Source of the DNA: Smithellaceae bacterium
GTDB lineage: Bacteria > Desulfobacterota > Syntrophia > Syntrophales > Smithellaceae
Direction of reading: 5' to 3'
NCBI GenBank assembly: GCA_028704195.1
Contig: JAQVLL010000163.1
Span: 1-5,299 of the forward strand
Length of the DNA stretch: 5,299 nt
Shown: piece after piece, positions 1 through 4,792 of the stretch
Layout: each line of letters begins with the position of its first letter
How positions within the stretch are numbered: the first letter of the stretch is position 1
Notes under the pieces: generated by a model
Told to the model about the DNA's origin: nothing
Seen by the model: only the letters and a program-made list of their open reading frames with translations
The model's database searches: none
Program-made: the position numbers and the translations under genes

Positions 1-162
1 TATCGGAAAGAAATATGCAGTGCATAGCGTCGCACCGAAACAAATGAGCAAAATTATTGATATGAATGCGGCCCAATCAATGTAATGCAAATATTCTCGT
101 AGTATTTTAACTTTCGGAATAATATCTTTCAACATTTTCATAGAGAATTGCGTATTTATCAT
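1..162 (-). CDS. N-terminus of an unidentified membrane protein (cut by the left window edge)
   Basis: This is a 5' partial gene, with 54 codons open to the left edge. I start it at the ATG at 162-160 because it overlaps the stop of the preceding frame as ATGA (159-162), the same coupling seen at 2597-2600. A second in-frame ATG at 141-139 (residue 8) is a possible alternative. The protein has a short, basic, probably cytosolic head (residues 8-23, including MKMLKDIIPKVKILREYL). A strongly hydrophobic stretch follows at about residues 31-52 (around FISIILLICFGATLCTAYFF), which is a probable first membrane helix. A short cytosolic tail followed by a helix would suit a multi-pass glycosyltransferase (GT-C), a Wzx flippase or a Wzy polymerase, but the fragment is too short to choose. 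Upstream, GGATG lies six bases or so from the ATG and is a weak ribosome site. The DNA is AT-rich, like the preceding frame. Confidence 0.6.
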   Translation of the reverse strand, partial: MINTQFSMKMLKDIIPKVKILREYLHYIDWAAFISIILLICFGATLCTAYFFPI

Positions 163-545
163 TTTGCATCCGATGGTCTCAACGACCAGTATTTGGATGT
201 GGAAAAATTGAAAACACCAATAAAAGGAATCCGAAAGAGCTTTTCGCAGAAACTTTCCAGAGGCTTTAAATATTTATTATACAGAGAGCCTCGTTTTAAA
301 ACCAGATATACACCCTGCTTCGACTTTAATTCAATTTTTAGCAGCTTAAAATAGAAGAAAGATCCAACGCCGATCTGGTACTGTAACCATAAGTCTTCAA
401 TACTAAACAGGCAATCGTCACACGCTTCCCTGAAGTTTCTTTCACTATATCGCTTAAAATTTCCGATCGTTCTATCGTGTATGGAAAAAAGTGATGGCAT
501 AGGCAGAAATACTTTTTTTGTTAACATCAGGGAGCTGCTTTTCAT
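159..545 (-). CDS. C-terminal fragment of a class I SAM-dependent methyltransferase (probable gene remnant)
   Basis: The frame encodes 128 residues. Residues 16-39 (around LPMPSLFSIHDRTIGNFKRYS) match the post-motif III segment of type 11/12 methyltransferases, whose usual form is vPa.p.LwS.hD...gh.RRYt. The neighbour at 1710-2600 has its equivalent at residues 179-200. The end (around FCEKLFRIPFIGVFNFSTSK) also resembles that family's C-terminus. The glycine-rich SAM-binding motif I and the acidic motif II are absent. The same-strand sequence immediately upstream is the intact end of wecE, and the frame closes at a stop at 576-578, so the missing half is not simply frameshifted. The frame has no internal stop and an AGGA site nine bases before the ATG, and its TGA overlaps the next start, so it may still be translated. 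It cannot be a working methyltransferase alone. GC is about 36%, well below wecE. It could instead be an independent small protein, but I think that is less likely. Confidence 0.65.
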   Translation of the reverse strand: MKSSSLMLTKKVFLPMPSLFSIHDRTIGNFKRYSERNFREACDDCLFSIEDLWLQYQIGVGSFFYFKLLKIELKSKQGVYLVLKRGSLYNKYLKPLESFCEKLFRIPFIGVFNFSTSKYWSLRPSDAK

Positions 546-552
546 TGCGAGG

Positions 553-558
553 ATTCCT
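553..558 (-). promoter_or_regulatory. Ribosome binding site of the methyltransferase fragment, overlapping the wecE stop
   Basis: On the minus strand, TAGGAA contains the wecE stop TAG (559-557) and an AGGA core (558-555) nine bases before the ATG at 545. The core also lies in the loop of a small inverted repeat (AGGAT, AGGA, ATCCT; 550-563). This supports 545 over the later ATG at 527, which has no purine-rich site in front of it. The hairpin is short and may be chance. Confidence 0.4.
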
Positions 559-1699
559 ATCCTTGATGATAAAAATCATCGATCGCGTCAATAACCCGCT
601 GAACGTCTTCCGGCGTCATTTCATAATAGAGCGGCAAGCGGAGCAGGCAATCGCTGACGGCCTCGGTAACCTTCAAGGAACCATGGGCCCGCCCGAATCG
701 TCGCCCGGCAGGAGAGGTGTGAAGCGGCACATAATGAAAAACTGCATAAATTTCCCGCTGCGCCAAAAATTTTATCAGTTCGGTTCGTTCCTTCAAGGAT
801 TGCGTTAAGATATAAAAGAGATGACCGTTACACCGACTGTCTTCCATCACCAAAGGAAGCCGGATCCGACCGGCGTCGGCCAAGGGCCGCAAACCATCCA
901 TGTACAGATCGAAGATGAGATTTCGTTTCGTTATAATCTGTTCGGCGTTTTCCATCTGGGCATAGAGAAAGGCCGCCAGAATGTCACTGGGCAAATAGGA
1001 GGAACCGACATCCACCCAGGTGTACTTGTCCACCTGGCCCCGAAAATACTGGCTTCGATTGGTCCCTTTTTCTCTGATAATCTCGGCGCGCTCGATCACA
1101 CCGGGATCGTTGATCAGCAGGGCGCCACCTTCTCCACTGATTATGTTTTTTGTCTCATGAAAGCTCAGGCAGATCATTTGTCCATGAACACCGACACATT
1201 GATCCCTGTATTGGGATAAGAGGGCCTGCGCCGCGTCTTCGATGACCACAATTCCTCTTCGCCCGGCGATTTCCATAATCGCATCCATACGGCACGGAAC
1301 ACCCGCGTAATGCACCGGTACGATGGCCCTTGTTTTAGGGCTAACGGCGTCATCAATCAGAGACTCATCGATGTTCAGGGTGTCCGGATGAACATCGACA
1401 AAAACCGGCACCCCGCCGCGCAAAACAAAGGCATTTGCCGTGGAAACAAAGGTAAAGGAAGGCATGATCACTTCGTCTCCTGGTTGAATCCCCGCCAGCA
1501 TTGCGGCCATTTCAAGGGCAGCCGTGCAGGAATGCGTGAGAAGCGCCTTCTTGCAACCAAGCCTCTCTTCCAGCCATTGCTGGCATTTCTTCGTGAAAGG
1601 GCCGTCTCCCGCCGTATGTCGGTTTTCAATAACCGCCTGGGCGATATAGAAGAGCTCCTTGCCGGCGATAAATGGTTTGTTGAAGGGAATGTGATTCAT
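557..1699 (-). CDS. wecE: dTDP-4-amino-4,6-dideoxygalactose transaminase (WecE/RffA)
   Basis: This cytosolic PLP enzyme of the DegT/DnrJ/EryC1/StrS family converts dTDP-4-keto-6-deoxyglucose to dTDP-4-amino-4,6-dideoxy-D-galactose (dTDP-Fuc4N), with glutamate as amino donor. In E. coli it serves enterobacterial common antigen. The 380 residues closely follow E. coli WecE as I recall it. The N-terminus is IPFNKP. GDGPFTKKCQQWLE is near residue 31 and THSCTA at 55-60. EVIMPSFTFVSTANAFVLRGG is near 76, VPVHYAG at 127-133 and the PLP-pyridine site EDAAQ at 154-158. The Schiff-base lysine is K184 in SFHETKN, and the WecE-typical REKGTNRSQYFRGQVDKYTW lies further on. I chose the ATG at 1699, not the longer frame from 1768, because the protein aligns from there, a GAGAGG site precedes it and the extension would overlap the previous gene. 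It follows that gene after 10 bases. No acetyltransferase (WecD) is visible beside it, so the amino group may receive a different decoration. Confidence 0.95.
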   Translation of the reverse strand: MNHIPFNKPFIAGKELFYIAQAVIENRHTAGDGPFTKKCQQWLEERLGCKKALLTHSCTAALEMAAMLAGIQPGDEVIMPSFTFVSTANAFVLRGGVPVFVDVHPDTLNIDESLIDDAVSPKTRAIVPVHYAGVPCRMDAIMEIAGRRGIVVIEDAAQALLSQYRDQCVGVHGQMICLSFHETKNIISGEGGALLINDPGVIERAEIIREKGTNRSQYFRGQVDKYTWVDVGSSYLPSDILAAFLYAQMENAEQIITKRNLIFDLYMDGLRPLADAGRIRLPLVMEDSRCNGHLFYILTQSLKERTELIKFLAQREIYAVFHYVPLHTSPAGRRFGRAHGSLKVTEAVSDCLLRLPLYYEMTPEDVQRVIDAIDDFYHQG

Positions 1700-1705
1700 G
1701 CTTAA

Positions 1706-1711
1706 CCTCTC
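1706..1711 (-). promoter_or_regulatory. Ribosome binding site that fixes the wecE start
   Basis: GAGAGG lies six bases before the ATG at 1699 on the minus strand and shares bases with the TGA stop of the upstream methyltransferase (1712-1710). The upstream in-frame ATG at 1768 lies inside that methyltransferase, so 1699 is the better start. Confidence 0.75.
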
Positions 1712-2600
1712 AAATATTTGAAACTGTTTTGTCTGTTTTTTTTGCCACAACCAGTCTGGAACCGCCAACCGGGAATGAAACGCCTCCTCGAATCAATGCC
1801 AGTTCCAGGCGCAGGCATCCTTCGAAAAATTTGTTCAGGACAGGATGGATGTTCAATCCTTCATGCGGATTAAAAGTATTTCCCTTTCCCCGCTGCATCA
1901 GCCGATAAGCCAGCATGGGGGGCAATAAGCTTACAATAAAAGAGGTGCTCCGCTCGATACGAAAACCGGCACGCGTCACTTTGGCATGCAGTTCTCTGGC
2001 GGTGTAACGCCGGACATGGCAGGCATGGTCATCCACCGCGCTCCAAAGCCAGCGGTGCTGCGGAACCGTAAGCAGCAACAGGCCATGAGGCTTCAAGGCG
2101 CTATATATTTGTTTGAGTACCGTTTCATCTTCATCAATATGTTCAATGACATCAAACGCCCCGACAACGTCAAATTCTTCGGCAAACGGAATGTTGCGCG
2201 CATCCATCTGCATAAATTCGGCACCCGCAATTCTTTCGGCCGCAAACGCAATTCCTTCAGGGTAAATCTCGCTGCCGAAAAGGCGAACATGGGGAAAGTG
2301 GCCTGCAATTCCCTGCAGCACAAATCCCGTGCCGCATCCGATTTCCATGAACGACGAAACTCCCGCACCGTATTTTTCCAGTGCCCAGACAATCAATGCG
2401 TTGCGCGCGCGAAACCAGAAATGATCCGATTCCCGCGCCGCCAGCGGGGCAAAGTAAGAGGCCTTGAAGCCGCTGCTGCTCCGAGCCAGTTCCGGAGAGA
2501 AAACCGGGACGAGGCTGCTTTTTTCCGGCCGCCACCCGCAATCCGGACAAAACCAATCACGGCTTTCAAAGGTTTGACTGCAATGAAGACACCGTTTCAT
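1710..2600 (-). CDS. Class I SAM methyltransferase with N-terminal zinc ribbon
   Basis: The protein has 296 residues in two parts. Residues 1-24 form a rubredoxin-like zinc ribbon with paired CxxC knuckles (C4, C7 and C18, C21). A linker leads to HFWFRARN (60-67), a segment I associate with this methyltransferase type. The Rossmann-fold domain follows: motif I FMEIGCGTGFV (84-94), acidic E111 in GSEIYPEG, MDARNIPF (132-139), FDVVGAFDVIEHI (143-155) and LKPHGLLLLTVP (169-180). The conserved DDHACHVRRYT (190-200) comes next. The C-terminal third has a hydrophobic stretch (SFIVSLLPPMLAY, 220-232) that may touch the membrane. It probably methylates a sugar, glycan or lipid-linked intermediate, but the acceptor cannot be read from the sequence. 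Its ATG overlaps the preceding stop as ATGA, and only a weak purine site precedes it, so translation is probably coupled to the GtrA-like gene. It does not look like a ribosomal or tRNA methyltransferase. Confidence 0.88.
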   Translation of the reverse strand: MKRCLHCSQTFESRDWFCPDCGWRPEKSSLVPVFSPELARSSSGFKASYFAPLAARESDHFWFRARNALIVWALEKYGAGVSSFMEIGCGTGFVLQGIAGHFPHVRLFGSEIYPEGIAFAAERIAGAEFMQMDARNIPFAEEFDVVGAFDVIEHIDEDETVLKQIYSALKPHGLLLLTVPQHRWLWSAVDDHACHVRRYTARELHAKVTRAGFRIERSTSFIVSLLPPMLAYRLMQRGKGNTFNPHEGLNIHPVLNKFFEGCLRLELALIRGGVSFPVGGSRLVVAKKTDKTVSNI

Positions 2601-3007
2601 AAAGACCGCTCATAGGGAAATGAAGCACCCTGCACTCTGAAGACCCAGAATTTCTGAGCCAGGAAAAGCAACAAAGCAATGACCACGATTGCTATCGCCT
2701 GAACGATCAGATGCGAATAGCCCAGGTAACCGTTGAAGAATTTCAGCATGGCAACATTCAAGACATAACACCCCGCATAGGCTGTCAGATACCGGGCGGC
2801 CGACGCGGGGATATGCCCCTTGAAATTGAATGACCATTTTTTATTGAAATAAAAAGCTATCCCGATATGTACAGGATAGAAGATACTGATGGTCAGCACC
2901 GGGCTTACGCCGAGTTCCGTGAACAGGGCATAGAGCAAGAATCCGAAAATATTCGCCGCTACGCCGACAACGGCGTAGCGAATGAATTCTTTAGGCCATT
3001 TCAACAT
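2597..3007 (-). CDS. GtrA-like family inner-membrane protein (putative lipid-linked sugar flippase)
   Basis: The protein has 136 residues and four predicted membrane helices at about 9-30, 34-55, 70-91 and 98-119, which is the full length and layout of the GtrA-like family. Family signatures are visible: FIRYAVVGVAAN near the start, FNKKWSF (54-60) after helix 2, and a Q-rich helix 4 ending in AQKFWVF (117-123). In Shigella phage O-antigen glucosylation, GtrA is thought to flip undecaprenyl-phosphate-glucose to the periplasm, and GtrB makes that lipid. A GtrB-like enzyme lies two genes upstream (3851-4786), so the two may work together. The start at 3007 is the only option because an in-frame TGA precedes it directly. 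The ribosome site is weak (GGA five bases away). The stop overlaps the next start by four bases. It follows an 80-base gap. Confidence 0.9.
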   Translation of the reverse strand: MLKWPKEFIRYAVVGVAANIFGFLLYALFTELGVSPVLTISIFYPVHIGIAFYFNKKWSFNFKGHIPASAARYLTAYAGCYVLNVAMLKFFNGYLGYSHLIVQAIAIVVIALLLFLAQKFWVFRVQGASFPYERSL

Positions 3008-3032
3008 TCATTTCCAATTCTATTTTCATGTT

Positions 3033-3053
3033 CAAGAGGACGATCCGCTCTTG
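3033..3053 (-). other. Inverted repeat in the 80-base gap before the GtrA-like gene
   Basis: CAAGAG (3033-3038) and CTCTTG (3048-3053) are perfect complements nine bases apart. On the minus-strand RNA a single bulged C permits two further pairs and a tetraloop. No run of T follows on either strand, so it is not a standard intrinsic terminator. It lies 34 bases past the methyltransferase stop and 25 bases before the GtrA-like start. It could be an mRNA processing or stability element, or chance. Confidence 0.3.
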
Positions 3054-3087
3054 GCTAACGACTTCCATCCCTCGTTTTGTTCAATCA

Positions 3088-3783
3088 TTACAATTTACTT
3101 TCTTTGCGTCGACAAACCAGTATCCATACTTTTTGATGAATGCCCCAGAAAAGATCATTGCAGTATCCAATATCGAAATCCCGGAAAAACGGAAAAAAAA
3201 CTTTTCGGATTTCCTGCCGGGAACGAAAAACGCGAAAAACGGTGCCATTTCTCAACCCGTAAGGGTCCTTCGTAATCTCATAGTGGCCGTCCAGGAGAGG
3301 CTTGGCATCTTTCAGGATGTACGAGCCTGTCATCGGCAGAGACGCAATGAGGTAACCGCCAGATTCGAGAACGCGGGCGATTTCGGCGAGGTTGGTTCCG
3401 AATTGATCACCAGATTCCACATAGTAGCATGAATGGCAGGCCAGGACGTACTGAAAATAACCGCTGTCATAGGGAATGTGTGCATTGGTGCCGATTTTCA
3501 GATCAACGTCAATCCCTAATCCTTTCATTCGCTCCTCGACATGCCGGTTGATGTCCTGAGCGATCTCCACACCATGGATCTTCATCCCCAGATTATTCAA
3601 TAATGGCATGTTCCGACCGTCGCCATATCCCAAATCAAGAATACGCCGCCCATTGTATTGGTTTCGCGGCATCTTCAGCCCCGGATAAGTACCCAGAAAC
3701 GCCCGCACGACAAACTCAACCGGGTACACGGCAGGGGTCTTATCTCCGGTATAACGCGACGCATATTGATGGCTGATCGACAT
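3088..3783 (-). CDS. Class I SAM-dependent methyltransferase
   Basis: The 231-residue cytosolic Rossmann-fold protein has motif I RILDLGYGDGRN (47-58) and acidic E73 in HGVEIAQDIN. GTNAHIPYDSGYFQYVLACHSCYY (98-121) covers motifs II and III, and ARVLESGGYLIASLP (136-150) is the strand after helix D. The common form of motif I is DLGCGDGRN; here tyrosine replaces cysteine, which should not harm SAM binding. The C-terminal part is rich in aromatics (FFPFFRDFDIGY, 196-207) and probably forms the acceptor site. The acceptor is unknown; a sugar or lipid-linked glycan is the natural guess in this cluster. The ATG at 3783 has AAAGGA nine bases upstream. Unlike its neighbours it is flanked by gaps (67 bases before, 80 after), which suggests it joined the operon separately, although its GC (about 49%) does not stand out. 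It shows little likeness to the methyltransferase at 1710-2600 outside shared motifs. Confidence 0.85.
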   Translation of the reverse strand: MSISHQYASRYTGDKTPAVYPVEFVVRAFLGTYPGLKMPRNQYNGRRILDLGYGDGRNMPLLNNLGMKIHGVEIAQDINRHVEERMKGLGIDVDLKIGTNAHIPYDSGYFQYVLACHSCYYVESGDQFGTNLAEIARVLESGGYLIASLPMTGSYILKDAKPLLDGHYEITKDPYGLRNGTVFRVFRSRQEIRKVFFPFFRDFDIGYCNDLFWGIHQKVWILVCRRKESKL

Positions 3784-3792
3784 AAAATTTCA

Positions 3793-3798
3793 TCCTTT
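3793..3798 (-). promoter_or_regulatory. Ribosome binding site of the methyltransferase at 3088-3783
   Basis: AAAGGA, within AGAAAGGATG (3800-3791), lies nine bases before the ATG at 3783. It is a good match to the anti-Shine-Dalgarno sequence. The rest of the 67-base gap (3784-3850) shows no convincing promoter or terminator. Confidence 0.65.
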
Positions 3799-3850
3799 CT
3801 ATTTTAAAAGCCGGATCACTGCGAGCAGCGGTTCTTGCGCAGGAATCATC

Positions 3851-4786
3851 TCATTCCCCCAATGGCCGGTCAGAAGACTCGAAGAGATTCCGGATAATGA
3901 CATATGGCCTGTTCTTCGTTTCAATAAAGATGCGGGAAACATAAAGCCCCACCAGGCCAATGCACAACAGGATTAAACCGCCCAGGCTCCAAACCGAAAC
4001 CATGACGGAAATCCAGCCGTCCAGGACATAACCGGTCAGACGGCGGATGATGAGGGCAACGGTCACCAGAAACGACATGAAGAAAATCGCCAGTCCCAGA
4101 AAAAAAACACCGTAGAGAGGAACGTGGCTGAACGATGTCACCGAGTCCAGAAGCGCCCTTAACCGCTTGACGAAGGAATAGGCGGATTCTCCGCGCGATA
4201 GTTTGTCAAACAACAGCCCGTGCTGCCGAAAGCCTGTCAGCACCCACAACCCGCCAATAGCCGTCATATGCTCCTTGTGCCGGATCAGTTGCCGGACATA
4301 GGAGGAGCGCATCAGGCGGACCGTACAAAGATTAAAGGGCATGTTTACGGGAACCAATAATTTTATCAGCCACCATCCAAATTTTCCGCCATACTTCTTG
4401 ATCAAACCGCCCTTGCGCTCCTTCTGCAGGCCGTAAACAACGTCCCAGCCGGCAGCTTTCATTTCGTCATAAAAACGCGTCAGCAGTTCCGGGGGTTCTT
4501 CGAGATCAACATCGATAAGAAAAACAAGATCGCCGCGGGCATAGTCGAGACCGGTCATCATAGCCTTATGGTGACCAAAATTACGCGACAGTTCAATGAT
4601 GCGGAGATGCGGGTCGGACTCCCCGATCCGGCAGGCCGTGATCAGGGAATTGTCCGGCGATCCATCATCGACCATGACGATTTCGTAATCATTCGTAATT
4701 TTTTTTGCCTCAAGTCCGGCACGCCGCACGAATTCTTCAATAAAGGGCGTGGATTGATACAGGGTGGTCACAATAGAAAGTTTCAT
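3851..4786 (-). CDS. Family 2 glycosyltransferase, DPM1/GtrB/ArnC-like (polyprenyl-phosphate sugar transferase)
   Basis: The 311-residue protein has an N-terminal GT-A catalytic domain and two C-terminal membrane helices (about 224-247 and 258-284), the layout of GtrB, ArnC and related enzymes that move a sugar from a nucleotide donor to undecaprenyl phosphate on the cytosolic face. Visible motifs are LSIVTTLYQ (3-11), the donor-binding VDDGSPDNS (39-47), LSRNFGHHKAMMTGLDYARGD (from 66), the DxD-like DVDLEEPPE (92-100; the common form is DADLQDPPE) and LSRGESAYSFVKRLRALLDSVTSFS (196-220), the amphipathic region before the helices. It ends with the usual short basic tail after YVSRIFIETKNRPYVI. 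It starts six bases after the preceding stop, with GGAGG ahead. The donor could be the WecE product, glucose or another sugar. A GtrA-like partner lies downstream, separated by one methyltransferase gene. Confidence 0.92.
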   Translation of the reverse strand: MKLSIVTTLYQSTPFIEEFVRRAGLEAKKITNDYEIVMVDDGSPDNSLITACRIGESDPHLRIIELSRNFGHHKAMMTGLDYARGDLVFLIDVDLEEPPELLTRFYDEMKAAGWDVVYGLQKERKGGLIKKYGGKFGWWLIKLLVPVNMPFNLCTVRLMRSSYVRQLIRHKEHMTAIGGLWVLTGFRQHGLLFDKLSRGESAYSFVKRLRALLDSVTSFSHVPLYGVFFLGLAIFFMSFLVTVALIIRRLTGYVLDGWISVMVSVWSLGGLILLCIGLVGLYVSRIFIETKNRPYVIIRNLFESSDRPLGE

Positions 4787-4792
4787 GAGCGG

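Noticed and set aside
565..580. GATGAT-AAAA-ATCATC hairpin as a terminator after wecE
   Set aside because: It lies inside the last wecE codons, is AT-rich, and has no T-run after the stem in the direction of transcription.
518..1705. Plus-strand open frames opposite wecE
   Set aside because: They mirror a strongly conserved WecE coding sequence and show no family motif of their own.
1700..1768. N-terminal extension of wecE to the ATG at 1768
   Set aside because: The 23 extra residues are not part of the WecE family, would overlap the methyltransferase end by 59 bases, and a good ribosome site sits directly before 1699.
159..2600. The fragment at 159-545 as a duplicate of the methyltransferase at 1710-2600
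   Set aside because: They share only family-level signatures, and their residues and GC content differ widely, so a local duplication is unlikely.
1986..2615. Long plus-strand open frame of about 209 codons opposite the zinc-ribbon methyltransferase
   Set aside because: The opposite strand has a complete methyltransferase with all its motifs. The plus-strand translation shows no recognisable domain or membrane pattern, and no other plus-strand gene is supported nearby.
3017..3022. TAGAAT on the minus strand as a -10 box for the GtrA-like gene
   Set aside because: No -35-like hexamer lies at 16-18 bases, and the start point would fall almost on the ATG, giving a leaderless message.
3804..3850. 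TAAAAT-like -10 box in the gap before the methyltransferase at 3088-3783
   Set aside because: The hexamer at the right distance upstream (GCTGCT) is unlike a -35 box, so there is no support for an internal promoter.
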